Origin: Toxoplasma gondii ME49
Lineage: Eukaryota > Apicomplexa > Conoidasida > Eucoccidiorida > Sarcocystidae
Assembly: GCF_000006565.2 (NCBI RefSeq)
Contig: NC_031478.1
Span: 789,874-853,873 of the forward strand
DNA length: 64,000 nt
Direction: 5' to 3'
The translations under genes were made by a program, and so were the position numbers. Every line of letters begins with the position of its first letter. The first letter of the stretch is position 1. Shown one piece after another: positions 34,675-47,300 of the stretch. Under the pieces are notes generated by a model. The model searched no databases. It saw only the letters and a list, made by a program, of their open reading frames with translations, and was not told the DNA's origin.

Positions 34675-37600
34675 TTATACATTTATAGATTTTTATAGAG
34701 AAAAGGATGCACCTCTCGACGGGCATAAATAATACATTCCCATTGATGTATATTCACACAGTTACATGCATAGGTTTACAGACGCAAGCGGAGCTGTGGG
34801 GAGAAGGGCACACATGCAAGCTGCACGGGAGGACACAGACGGAGGCGAAGAGTCAGAGACACAAAAGTACGCGCATGAAGCCAAATTCTCTGAAAAACAG
34901 TGCCTGTGTGGAGGCGGAACTCGGCTGCCATTCAGAGACAGACGCACCATGCCAAAATGTTCTTCGAACGGCGTGTACACGAGACAGAGAGCGAGGGCCA
35001 TGAGGCTCTGGCGCGTCTCCTCGCTGATGTTTTTCAGGAACAAGACCTGTGTGCGTTCCGTGATTTCCGATGCCCCGGACGATCCCTGCTCCGACGCAGC
35101 GGCAGGCCAAAGGACATCGAGCTCCGACTGCATGCGTGCGAGACGAAGCAAGTCTGCAAAAACCTCGCCGTTCTCCGGCAGCTGGCTGCAGAAGCCTCCT
35201 GGACGCACATGCAGAAATAAAGCGACAGAAACCTCTCCAGGAAACTGCGAGCGAAAATCGGGAAGATGCACCGAGTTCTGTAGATCCACAAAGAAATCTA
35301 CAAGACGGGAGATGCGCTTGTACCTGTGACGATTGGAGGCCGGAAACCTTCCGTACGCGGAAAGACACAGCCGCTCCATGGTGGAGGAAACAGTTGGCTA
35401 CTTCTCAGCGACAGTGTACACAGATACGCCGTGCAGACAGACAGACGCACAAGTCAACGAAGAACTCCGTACGCTCAAAAAGCCTCTCTTCCTTGGCGCA
35501 GGAAAGACCGCTTCGAGGCATGCGTGTATCACCACAAGCATGCGCCTGTATGGATTCATGTGCGTATGTACACATGTACGTACATGCGTATGTGTGTGTG
35601 GAGTTATGTAGATACGTCTGTGTCTATGAACAGAGCCATCGTGTATCCATTTACATCCCTGGAAACGGGCATCATCATGCTGTGGTAAGACCTAGAAATT
35701 GCATGGAACATTGAGTCACTTGCTCACAGGCAAATAACGCACAAAAAGGCTTTGGTAGATCACGTTGAAAGACAGGTAATGAACCAGTAAACACGAAACA
35801 ACAGACTGCGCTGTCTCTTGTAGATCTTGAGTGCGTTTGTTCACCTGCCATGACGAGGTTGAGAGGCGCGCCCGCGGCGTCGTGCCGGCGTGCATGCGCC
35901 ACCGCGTGGATGGCTAACGGGAGGTCTTTCTTCTTCTCGTAGCGATTCAGTGAGAAGACGAAGGGGACCGAAAAGTCGAAGCTGCGCGCACCGAGACACC
36001 CGAACAGGAATGAAAGACCGGAGCTGTCGAGGCCGAGAATGCTTCGGAGGCAGAGGGCGACAGGGGAATCCAGACTGGCTGTGGACGACCACAAAGCTAT
36101 CGAGGTGTCTGTACATCTGTCCAGATCCATATAAATGTATGCATGTATACATATACATATATGTGTAGGTATATATGTGATCGCATTCCTTGGCACATTT
36201 GCATATACAGGAGGCTGGTTCGGTATGAAGGATGCAGATGGACAGGCTTCCAAATATAGCTTTCCGTCCACATGCACGCATGCAGAAGAAGACAGTGTGC
36301 AGAGTGAAGCAGAAACCATGGATCAGCGGCCTGCGCGTATTCGGCGGCTGGTGCCGTTGCTTTGTTTGCAGGATTGAACTTACTTTTTGAACTCTGGGAG
36401 GGCCTTGAGCGAGGCGATGCATGCATCGCGCGAAAAGCGGCGACGAAAGGCATCTGCGCCAGCGGTGTCAACCGGGGGATAGAGCACTGTGTGTGGGGGG
36501 AACCTGCAAATCGAGGAGATAAAAGAGGGATGTTTTGAGCAAAGGAAAGACACGAAAAGTGCATTGTTTCCAGCTCGAGAAACGGCCTGCAGAGCGTCAC
36601 ATATCCCCCCAAAGAAAAAAGCTCTGCCCCCCGTCGTCCCCTGCGGAAAGGAGAGAGCAGAGAGACAAGAATCGCGACTTCCAAGCCGCATCTGCAGCGA
36701 AAAGAAGACTTCAAAGAAGCGAGCACGAAGTGAGAACGCCGGCTGAAGTACACGGGTCTGGATCGCCGATCAGCTGTCCAACGATAACTAGGCAATCTCC
36801 CGGGATCGTGATAATGACAACACACAGTCAAGCAATGAGCTCACGATCAAAAGAGACACAGAGAGAAACTCAAGAAAGGTCAAAAGCGCGGATGGAGACA
36901 GCGGCGTCTGTTGTGATGTTTCCTGAAGGGAGGACATTTTCCTGGGGCGGAAGTAGAAAGGGGAGAAGATATACGAGCAAACGACGAGGCGACACAACGT
37001 ACCTCAGGGACGGAAACGTGCGGCGAAACGTTTGCTCCGTGAAGCGCGAGTTGAAGAGAAGAAGGTCACACTTCCCTGAAGAAGAGGCAAATCCATCAAA
37101 CGCAGGGGCTCGGTCCACAGCGTCAGCGGACCTGTCTCTTCGCGATGGCGAGAGCCGTCTCCGGCTAGAGAGGAGAAAATGGCGTTCCAGTCGCAGTGCT
37201 TACTCCCCTGAAAAGGAGATGAGCGAGACGTATAATGATTTTTGCTTGCCTCGCTCTTGCTGCTCGGTTCCCTATTGATGGCAGTAGTGCGACGCCCTGC
37301 GCATGCACTCCAGAGCTCTGCCTGGGGCGCTGCACCTGACCTAGGGGGCAAGCTTGTGTCACTTCGATCGGTCCCTGTTCCTTGGCAGAGAGACGCAAGA
37401 GCGCTGCATGGGCGTCCGAGGCGCGAGGAGACAAAGGAGCCAGCAGCGCGGCGAAGAGGAGACAGAAAGAACGGTCGAACAGCGCGATGAGGACGGCGAA
37501 GGGACATGAGGAAAAAAGAGAGAGACGCACGAAAGACGACGGCAACGCAGGACGAGAAGGCACTGATGGAGAGGGCAGAGAAGAGAAGACATCGAAAAAC

Positions 37601-39801
37601 AGCCAGGAGAAACTGACCCGTCGTCGCTTCTTCAATGCCGTCCATAACGACGCGGTACAGCTTCTTGAGCGCTGCGAAGAAACCGGGAGAATGCGGAGTT
37701 CTCTGCACGAGGAGCAAATCCGGGAAGTGCGCGTAGAAGACGAGCTAACAGCGAGGAACGAAAGAAAACACACATCCAAGTGAGGTAGATTTTGGCGGCC
37801 TTTTCCACCGGACACAGATGCTGTTGCCCACTGCAAAACCATCATGTTTAAGGCATCCAGTGTATATCTATATATCTATAGGGTTTAGGACTACAAATAT
37901 ATACATATATATATATATATTTCCAGCGTCGGACAAGAGGAAGACGACGAGACTGGCCGAGTAAACAGGCCACCCTGAAAGGAAACGAAAGTTCTGCGCT
38001 GTGAACGCAAAGGCCGAGAGAACGCCTGAGGCGCGACTTGGAGATACACTCTGCAGAAGGACGGCGAGTAATGCCGGCGCTGACGAATAGCGGCAGAGCG
38101 GTTCAGACAAGGAAAGAGGGACAAGTCGCCGACGAGGAAAGAAAGAGAGAAGTCGACCGGGAAACATCCGAGGGCAAAGAGCAGAACGCGAGACGAGACA
38201 GGCAGGAGAACAAATAAGAGAGAAGAAAGAGCGACGCGGCAGGAGAAACAGGAACCAGAAGAGGGGAGAAGAACGAGGGGCGAGGAAGAATGCAAGACGA
38301 CAGAAGAAAGAAGAAAATCGGATAACATCTCCGAAGAAAAAAACGCGTGCACTCGAGGACGACGAAATCCCCTCCTCCCCCGCCCCCGCATGATAGAGAA
38401 CAGCGGCCGAAACCACGATGGCCTGTTTGACTCCTCACCTTTTCACAGAAAAACGAGAGCAGGGGATTCACAGCTGCGACTTGATCATTAATGATTACGT
38501 TTCGTCTCCACCGGCCTTGTCTCGCAGAGAAAACAGAGAAACACAGAGTCACGGGAACATCGCCTTCACACATTCAAGGCTTCAAACAAGCTCCAGGGAA
38601 GAGAAGCTGGGCGGTGGTGTCGGGGGAGTGCGGTTCTGGCCACCGCTCGAGAAAAACGATGACAGAGAGATTGACGCCATCAAAGAAAGAAGGAATGGCG
38701 AAAGACACCGACGGCTGCAGGAGCTCATGAAGCTACGAGGAAAGGAAAACGGTAAAAACGCACTTCGTCGAGGAACTGGAGGAAGTAAAGGAGAAACGGA
38801 GAGACACGGAGGACGCGGGAAGAGAAGGATCCTCAGAGAGACATAACCGGAATGCGTTTCGAAGAAAGCGCAAGGTTACCTGTGACAAAGATGACGAGGA
38901 CAAGCCAGAGCATGCGAAGGAGTGAGCAGAACGCGACAGCCTTCCCGAAAATGCTTCGCGGCAGAAAATGGCCATACTCAAAGACTTTCAGCCGGCCTGA
39001 CACAGCCAAGGGGCACCGCATGCAGCGAAAGAAAAAGACGCGAACAAACGCAACGTGAAGCCGAGGAAGGGAGAACAAACGCGACAGGAGGCGCAACGGA
39101 GACACGATGGGACAGGGACTTCTGGAAGAGAATTACACGACGGAGAAGAGAGAACCGCGATGGAGAACGAGGCAACGCGAGAAGAGAGACAAGACGTGGA
39201 TGCGGTGGATGCGGTGCAGGGGGAATGGCAGAGAGAGAACGGAGGACGGACAGAAGGAAACACAGAGATAAGGTCGAGAGAAGGGAGGACAGAGCAGCAG
39301 AGCAACAGAGCAACAGAGCAGGGAAGAAGCGAAGAGAGAAGAGATAGGAAACAGGGCGACCCCAAGTGCCTTAGGCGAGTGACGAAGTCGAGAAGACCTT
39401 GACCCTCCAAATATCGAGGAAACCGCACAAACCAGTCTCTATATTCTTCGTTGTCCTGGTGCAAAAAGTCATGCCGTCACTTGCTCACCATCGACTGTAG
39501 CAGGGAAGCATCGATTTCTGTCGTGACGCGTGGTAATGACTTCGACATCGTAGCCGTCGTCTGCTCGCGAGCCGTTTTCTTCCGCCTTTTGTTGTCCTCG
39601 AGAGTCTGCTCTTTCGCTCGTCGAGTCTCTGCCCTGCATGGCGAGAGCCGCAAGAACTATGAGGTGCTCTGCCCCCCCAATGCCCAGGTCCAAGTGGACG
39701 ATGGTGCACTTTGGACGGTCTGCATGCGTTCCTCGGTGACCCTGGCTCTGCTCGATGTTCTCGTCGCCCTCAGATGACAGAGCTTCCCCGCGCGTCGCCA
39801 T
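32641..39801 (-). CDS. ALG2: ALG2 mannosyltransferase (dolichol-linked oligosaccharide synthesis)
   Basis: Twelve exons on the complement: 39489-39801, 38880-38996, 38439-38515, 37618-37744, 37003-37198, 36384-36503, 35845-35981, 34948-35198, 34105-34191, 33222-33311, 32846-32894, 32641-32720. Phases fit throughout and give ~546 residues (human 416). ALG2 adds the second and third mannoses to the lipid-linked oligosaccharide on the cytosolic ER face. Landmarks: HLDLGIGGAEHLIV, NVIINDQVAA, VFYAHFPDLLL, LYRVVMDGIEEATT, LLFNSRFTEQTF, TVLYPPVD, FSLNRYEKKKDL, and the GT4 E-x7-E motif EHFGMVPLE (E442/E450) followed by VVASNSGGPRESI and GFLCEHD. Exon 5 carries a 25-residue basic insertion and its acceptor (GTAAG) is the weakest border. 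The first exon could extend upstream to an ATG at 40080, adding a Ser-rich low-complexity leader; I prefer 39801. Confidence 0.94.
33414..33480. repeat. Compound (TA)n(GATA)n microsatellite
   Basis: (TA)n of about 32 bp runs directly into roughly nine GATA units, in the ALG2 intron between exons 9 and 10. Confidence 0.95.
34369..34398. repeat. (TA)n microsatellite
   Basis: Pure TA run in the ALG2 intron between exons 8 and 9. Confidence 0.9.
34632..34672. repeat. (TA)n microsatellite
   Basis: Second pure TA run in the same ALG2 intron, about 41 bp. Confidence 0.9.
37900..37921. repeat. Short TA microsatellite
   Basis: TA run in the ALG2 intron between exons 3 and 4. Confidence 0.8.
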
Positions 39802-39958
39802 GTTGGTGCTCGAAGCCTCGACAGAAGAAAGAGACGAGAATGGAAAGGCGGGAAACGAACGACAAGAGGACAGGACGGAGAACGAGCAACAGATGAAAGC
39901 GCAAGTCGAGACCCAGAAAGATCGAGAAGCAAGAGGAGAAGACGAAGGATTGGGAGAC

Positions 39959-40043
39959 AGGAACAAAGAAGAGAGAGAAGGGAGAGAAGGGAGAGAAGGG
40001 AGAGAAGAGAGAGAAGAGAGAGAAGCGAGAGAGGAGGGAGAAG
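39959..40043. repeat. GGGAGAGAA-type purine tandem repeat
   Basis: Imperfect tandem units GGGAGAGAA and GAGAGAA upstream of the ALG2 start codon. If the upstream ATG at 40080 were used, this would encode a Ser/Leu-rich N-terminus. Confidence 0.8.
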
Positions 40044-41000
40044 AACTCAGGGGAAGAGACGGGAGACAGCTAGAGAGCAAAGCGAAAGATAGACGGAAAT
40101 GAGGACAAGCGATGAATCAAGGCAGAGAATAACCTTCCTCCTTCGTCTCGGCCCCCGTCACTTTGCGTTCCAAGTATCTCCTTCTCTGCTTGTGTCTTGT
40201 CTCTGCTGCAGAGGAGGTAGATGGAGCAAAGACTTCGACTTCTACACTGGCGAGGAAGAAGCATGCACGACAGAGAAAAAGAGGGAGTCTCCCATGTCTC
40301 TTCTGGAGGACAGGTTCGAAGGAGACACCGGATTGAGAAGAGGGAAGACCTCCGAGCGACAGCGCAGTCGTCTCTCTACTAGGTCCCTGAAGGCGAGAAC
40401 AAGAACCAGAACACAGGGAAGAAAAAGAACAAGAAGACGAACAACAGCAAGAGGAATGAGAACAAGAACAAAAAGGGCAGGGAGGAGAATGAGCGAAAAC
40501 CGGGGGAAGAAGGAGAGAAAGAACAAGAGAGGTGAAGAAGAGAGGAAAGATGTCGAGGCAATTATTGTGTGCCTTGTGGCTGCGAGCTCGGCCCCCCGCC
40601 AAATATATCGCGCAGTATCTCCGCCGGGAGCGCATCTACTTGTGCATGCATGCGCAGCGACTTCTTCGATTTCCCTTGGCCCGTCGATTGTTTCTCCCTT
40701 TCCTTTGCCAGGTAGCCGAGACAGCCGAACAATGCATGCCGAAAACCATCTCTTCTTCCTCTGTCGTGACACTGTGCGTCTTTTTTTTCCGGTGAAAAAA
40801 GGACGAGACTCAAACGCAGGAAAAGGAGTGACCTTCGACGAGATGGAAGAAGAGCGAGGCGCTTCCGAGAAGGAAACGAGCAAGATCTGAAAAGACGTTT
40901 CACCTTCTCGGTTCTCTGTTTTTTTAGAAAGGTTCAGTCGACTTAACGGAGGGGCAACGCGCGTCTTCTTCCTCCCTGAGTTCTCTCCCTCTCTCTTCCT

Positions 41001-41003
41001 TTC

Positions 41004-41100
<97 letters not shown>

Positions 41101-41124
41101 CTCTTTCTCTCTCTCTTTCTCTGG
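41001..41124. repeat. (CTTT)n / (CT)n microsatellite
   Basis: About 60 bp of TTTC units followed by CT-rich repeats, 345-470 bp upstream of the TMEM94-like start codon. A polypyrimidine tract on the transcribed sense side. Confidence 0.95.
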
Positions 41125-41468
41125 CATGCAGAGCTGCAAGAGAGAAGGCCATTTGCTGTCGTGGCAACGAATAGCTGTCGCTTCAAGAGACCTTAGCAGC
41201 GAGTCTGCTAGCCTCTGTTTCCTGCGTTTTCTCAAGTTTTTCATGGTCGCGGACCTCAAGCTGTTTTCAGCTCCTTCAGGACCCTCCCTCAGAGCGGGGA
41301 AGATCAGAATCACCCGCAGAGTCCGTACCGTCCTTCGTTCCTCATCTTTTTACCTGTCAAGAAGAGAGCGACCGATCCTTCTAGGTCTGCGGCTCTCGCA
41401 GGGCGCTACAACTCAGCAGGCGACCTCTTCTTCGTTTCCTTCTCCTCCTTCCTCTCTCTCTCTGGGCG

Positions 41469-44303
41469 ATGCCGTCAGACAGGGAGGATAAGACTCTTCC
41501 CTCTTCTTCAGACGGCGCAGCCCCCTGCGTTTCTCCGCCAGCACTGGAGAAGGGAAGTCACGAAGAGAAAGAAGGCGAGGAAGATGCAGATGAAGAAGCA
41601 GCCGAAGAGTGCCGTGAGTCTTCTCGACTTCTTTCGAGTCACCCTGCGTCTGCGTCGCGCTGTCTTCGAGATTTCCACGGCGAGAAAGAGGCAGGATGCG
41701 GAGGAGGAAGCTCCGAAACGAGAAAGACGAAGTCGACAGAAAGTGAACGAGTCCCGGTTCCGTCACAGAAGGCGAGATTTGTCCTCGAGCGACGGCAGAG
41801 CAGACAGTCAGAGCAAAAGCGACACGGAGATCGTGACCCAGAAGGACGAGAAAAAACAGGACGACGACCCTACGGGAGAAACAAGCATGCGGCGTATCAT
41901 GCTTCCTCTCCAATTGTGCCTTTTGTCTGCAAGCCTGATGGTTTGTCTTCCGTGGCGGCGACCCAACGAATCATCGAGGCTGTCGAGGTAAGAGGATTTG
42001 TTCTTGTTCGACCTCTCTGCTTTCTCTATCGTGCTTCTGTCTTCATCGCGAACGCTGGTTTCGCGGAGACGCCTTCACCCTTGCCTCTTCCTCCGCTCGT
42101 CCTGCTCTCTGTCGCGTCGCTCCAAACGTCTCTAAGGGAGCTGTGGCTACGGGTATCTTTATCGACTGCCTCCCTTTACTCCCAGACCAGCCTCCGTCTC
42201 CGCGTTCATCCAGGAAGATGCCCTCGCTGGTGTCGTCCCTCTTATTTCCTCATCCTTCTGCATCACCGATGGCCTTCATCTCTTTCGTTTCGTCTCCACG
42301 GTTTCCGCGAGCGACCTCGCAACTCCTTGTCTTCGCACGCTCTTGGGTGTCGCGTCTGTCCGGCGTTCTCTTGTCTTTTCTCCTCTTCAGTGCTGCTGCG
42401 TATGCTGTGCGTCATGCCGCCGCCTGGCTCTTGTCTCTTCCTCTTGCCTTTCCTTCCCTTGTCTCTACCGTCTCGTTTCTCCTCTGTCTCCCCTTCCGTC
42501 GCCTCACTGCGTCGCTCCTCACTTGTCGTCCGCCTGGCCTCTCCACCCGCCTTGTTCTCTCTGTCTCTCCGCGTCTCTTGTTGGGTCCCGATCGTTCTGC
42601 GCTCTGCCGGCGAGGTTCTTTCCGCCCTCGGCCTCTGCTCAGCGGCCTCACTTCTCCCATCGCGCGCGCCAGCTCGCCAGCGCCATTTCCTTCGCTTTCT
42701 TTTCTCTGCCGCGTCTTGTCCTCAGTCTCTGGTCCACGAATTTCGTCGCGCTGGCCGCGGGACCTCCTCACGCCCGCTGCTCGCGGCCTCGTCGGGACGC
42801 TCTGCGTCTCTGTTTCGGACAACCTTCCTGCTTCCTTGTGCATGCGGGCCGTACGTTTCCTTCCTGTACCATTTTGTCTCTTCGCTGCCGGCTGCGGAGA
42901 CAGGCGTAGCGGCCGCCGCCCTCCTCGCGTCTGCTGCGATGTGCGTCGTCTGCTGTCTCCTGAGCAACAACGAGGCCTCGCTTGTCTCCTTCGTCCGCTT
43001 CGTCATCTTCCTCCCTCCCGTTCTCCTCGCTGCGTGGCTGGCGTACAGAAGCCGGACCATTGAACATGTGAGACTCCTGAGCTCCCCGCCCACTCGGTCG
43101 CAGAGACAGAGTCCTACTGCTGTTGCCTTTCTCCCTAAAATAGAGACAGAGAGCGAAGTAGAGATTTCTAGACAGACAGAGAGAGAGAGACCTAGAGAGA
43201 GCCAGAGAACCAGAGAGAGAAAGCGACAGATACAAACAGATGTAGACTGTGGAAAGAACTATCGAGATCTAGATTCATACACAGAGGGAGATATATAGAT
43301 AGATGGATAGATCGAGATATAGACAGAGAGCGATGCAGTTATGTGCTTCCAGAGAGCGACATGAACACCTGTATACAAACAGGTACGGATATAGTTCGAA
43401 TATAGTTCGACGTTGAGGCAAATTTCTAAAGATACAGAAATAGAGAGTGAGAGGAAGATGGAGAAAGACACGAAGGTGCCGACGTCGGGATGTTTTTCTC
43501 TGCCTGGGACTGCACCCCACAGTCCTTTTCTCTCCTGTCTCCAAAGAAGTTCTTTCTCAGAGACTTTCCACCTCATGTCTCGCGTTGAGCTATGTCTGCA
43601 GCTGCGGGCAGTGTCCAAACTCCAGGAGGCGTTGGATGAGTTCAAGACGGAGACAGGCTTCGCCTCGCTGTGCGGCCCTCTGTCTCCGTCTCAACTGTCT
43701 CCTTCCTCGTCTGCGCCTCGCCGGCCTGGGTCCTCGGCGCTCTTCTCTCATGCCGCGTCTTCACAGGCGTCGTCGCAGTGCCCTGGGGACGAGGCGTCCT
43801 TCATCGGGAAGGAGACAGCTGCTCATGCGTCGTCTCCGGTGTTCCGCAAGGACGAGCGCGCTCAGGCCGAAGGACTTCTTTGCTCCTCCAGTGGCTTGGG
43901 AGGCGACTATCCGCCGGACTACTCGCGCCTGTCGCCTGCCCAGTTGTTCGCCGCGCTGCAGGTCCTCGTCGGGGACAGCGCCGACGCCCGGTTCTCTTCT
44001 CTCTCGTGCTCCGGAGAAGCCGCGACGGGGGGCAGCTCGGCAGTCTTGCATGCATTCGAAAAACGTCCTGCGAGTCGTCTTCTCCCCGCGAAGAGCGGGG
44101 ACGCCGCGGAGGGGAAGAAGGAGAGTCGCGCAGGCGCCGAGGCGGTCAGAGAGGCGACCGCGCAGAGAACGGCGAAGGGAGAAAAACGAAGGGAAGACAA
44201 GGACGCCACAGGCGCCGACTTCGCCCCCGACGACCATCTCCCGGCTGCGTCGCTCGTTGCGGTGCTGCGAGATTCTCAGTGGCAACGGGTGCCGAGGAAC
44301 ATG
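41469..44303 (+). other. TMEM94-like exons 1-3: N-terminal helix, first membrane hairpin, start of A domain
   Basis: Exon 1 is hydrophilic, then gives SVAATQRIIEAVE, matching the N-terminal helix of TMEM94. Exon 2 carries two hydrophobic segments (GVAAAALLASAAMCVVCCLL and SFVRFVIFLPPVLLAAWLAY) followed by RSRTIEH. Exon 3 begins with the amphipathic LRAVSKLQEALDEFK expected after the hairpin, runs through a ~200-residue Ser/Ala/Gly insert, and ends with LRDSQWQRVPRNM, which leads into the A-domain motif of exon 4. Confidence 0.85.
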
Positions 44304-47300
44304 GTGAGGTGGAAGAAGAGCGAGAAGAAAGCAGAGACAAGGCGGGGAGACACAGAGAGATAGAAACGATCTGTGGATGGCATGTGGAGAGGCGAGACAA
44401 CGAAGAAGGCGCTGGAACAGGGCGACCGAAGACACGCAAAAAGGGGGAAGAAGAAGCCTTTTTTAGGCCATCAGGCAGGGAGATGGGTGGAGAAAAACGT
44501 CGATGCGCAGACGCATGACAAAAAAAAAGCAGAGGTCTGGGTCACGGGATATGCTGGTGTAACTTGTGCGGTTGAAAATGACGCAATGTACGCACCGCTA
44601 GATGACGGAGAAACACGGTCAACATAAGATGCATTTTCAAATGGTTCAATTGAATTAACAATATGTGCATCATGGGCAGCTGCGTTGCTAAGCAGGCACC
44701 TTGACCACGTACAAGTATGGACTCCATGTTACGAAAAATGAATGTTGACTTCGTTTTGAGACTGTTTTTCATTCCACGCAACTGGCAACGCGGGCTGCGC
44801 CTTGTCCGGGATGTTTGTGTCTTTTCTCACGTATGACTGTACATCCCAAGGAGACGCACAAGTATGCGAGCACTTTGTCGATCTTCCCTACATTGAGAAA
44901 TACCTTCTTACACGTGCATGTCTTCACACACACACAGCTACTTGAGGTGCTCTCTGTTTCCTTCGCGTTTCTTTTTTCGCTCCTACCACTATTGTTTTTG
45001 CTTGTCAGCCGTCTGTCGCGCCTTTGTCTGGTCAGCGCTGTGTGGATCTCTCCTTTGACTCCTGTGTTCGGCCCACAGCTGGCTGCAGGCGATGTATTCA
45101 AACTTCGCCCGGGGGATCCACTGCCCTGCGACGCCGTACGCGTTGTTCCGGCCTTCTTGGTTTCCCGTCGCCACCGGCTGAGCGCGGGAGGTCCGCGGAG
45201 ACAGGACTCGCCTTCGGGCATGTCTCACAGGTCCGAACATGGCCGTGCTGTGTCTGCCTGCGTTCCTCCGAGGAGCGAGCTCCACGGTGAGAGACAGCGA
45301 ACGGCTTCCAAGGCGCCTTCGCCTCACACGGGGGGCGGCCCCAGTCTTCGCGAGACCCCCTCGCGGTCCTTGAGTGCAACCGCACTCAAACTGTCCTTGC
45401 CGTCTTCTTCTCGACCTCACTCTTCTTCCTCCCCTGCGCGTTCTCTGTCTGAGTCGTCCGGATCGTCTTCTCGCTCTCGCTCTCTCTCTCGCTCTCTCTC
45501 TCGGTATCTGTCTCGGTCCTGTGCTTCCTCCCGTTCCTCCCCATCGTCTGCTGCGTCTTCTCCCGCGTCCCAGAGGTCCACGCGCCTCGTCCTTCGTCCA
45601 GTCTTCTCAGCCGGCGTCTACCGCGTCGGCACGGTCTTCTCGCCTTTCGGTTCCGACCCAGCGCGGCGCACTGGAGCCCGGAGGGCGTCGTCGTCCTTGT
45701 CAGCCTCGCCTCTGACCTCTTCGCCTCTGGCCGGCTCGGCGGACGGTGAAGAGAGAGCCAGAGAGCCCCGCACTTCCTCTCTCGCTCGCTTTCTATCACC
45801 TCACCACGCGACGAAGCGACCCAGACGCGGAGACCGAACTCAGCGGGCCGACGCCCCGCGCGAACGTCTTGATGGCGCGTCTGCGCTTGCGTCTTCCGGT
45901 TGGGAGTCTGTGTCGCGCAGGCAAGCTTTCGACGCAGACGCGGCATACGCGAGACCGCGAAGCACGCGGCTTTGCCCTTCACCGTCGGACTCGAATAAAA
46001 ACGACTCTTCGCGGTCGGCCTCGCGCCCTGGAAGACGGCTGAGGGCCTCCTCGCCTCGCCGAAGAAAGGCGTTCTCTGGGGCGTCCAGTGACGCCTCTGG
46101 AAGGAGACATTCTCCAGTCGACTCGCCCCCGCGGGCGTCTCGCCGACCATACGCCTCAAGCCGGAAACCGCGGCGCCGCGGATCGTCTCCCCTGTCCTTT
46201 TCCGTTGACCCTGCAGGCAGTTCAAGTCGCTTCAAGATCGCACGAGGCGCCATCGCAGGCAGGGAAGGAAGGCGAGGCAGGCGAAGCCGAGAAGAGTCGA
46301 GACGAAGGGATGCCTTGACCGGCAGGGAGGGGGGGGAGGACTCGCGAAAGCGGTCGCGGCCGAGCAGGGTGTCGGGGACGACAGCGGAGCAAGGTCGAGA
46401 CGCGGTTCGGAGCGAAGGCGACAACCAGCTTCCGTCACGAGAGAGAAGAAGAAGAACCGACCGAGAAGATGGCGGGGTTTCGTGGCGAAGTTCGAGGCGA
46501 GGCGCCAGCGACCAAACGAGGAAACGGCGTTTGCGGGACTCTGGAAAAAAGCGCTGGCTCTCCGACGTCGACGAAGGGTACTGGCTAGACAGCAGCGAAG
46601 ACGACGCGAGAAGCAACGGCCACCGACGAAGACGCGACCTGCACGATGACGGCCTTCACGGCGACGGACGCAGAGATAAAAGCGCGAGGCGACACCTGGA
46701 CGTCCGAAGTCGCCGAGAGAGAGAACGGGGAGAGCGGGGCAGAGACCGACACCGGGAACGAGAGAAAGAGAGAGGCAGAGAGCGAGAGAAAGAGAGCAGC
46801 CGCGCCAGAGGAAGAGAGCGGGACAGGGAGGGCGAGGGCAGGAGAAGGCGGCGGAGAGAACGAGAGCGAAGAGAGGAGTCGGGAGAGCCAGGGCATGCAT
46901 CTACCACACTCCGAATACGCCGTGTGAGCGATGGTGACAAGGAACGTGGACGGAGCGGATCCTGTGGTGCCTCGGTTGAACAGCGAGAAGAAAGACAGAC
47001 ATGCGTGAACCGGCGAGAGGCGAGAGAGCGAGCTCTGCATGGAAGCAGTCGTCACGGAAATGGACAAGGTCTCGAAGACTGCATAGAACGGTGGCGCGCG
47101 AGTGAGACTCTGGCTGTCGCGGCCGAAAGCTCGTTTGAAGACGAAACGCGAGGACGACAACCGTTACTTCAAGCTCATTTCAAAACAAAGTCAAAATACG
47201 TCTGCGCGTCCCTCGCTGACAGAGAAGCGACGCGGCCCCTGCGCCCGCGGCTCCTCGGGAACGCACCGATGCACAGTCGAGCGCCTCACGGCGACTCAGA

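Larger units (their letters stand above)
39802..41468. promoter_or_regulatory. Shared divergent 5' region of ALG2 and the TMEM94-like gene
   Basis: The two start codons face away from each other across 1.67 kb, so both promoters must lie here. The plus strand is GA-rich on the ALG2 side and CT-rich on the TMEM94-like side, matching opposite transcription. Two simple repeats (39959-40043 and 41001-41124) mark the arms. Long frames on both strands here come from the repeats and are not genes. No individual promoter element can be assigned. Confidence 0.5.

Noticed and set aside
39350..39464. Candidate ALG2 exon reading DNEEYRDWFVRFPRYLEG
   Set aside because: It has an acceptor, but exon 1 joins directly to 38996 in phase (VDG|RLKVFEYGHF) in agreement with ALG2 family length, so it is not needed.
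40242..41186. 314-codon minus-strand frame with Lys/Glu/Arg repeats
   Set aside because: Much of it is the translated (CTTT)n repeat in the divergent promoter region; no gene signals.
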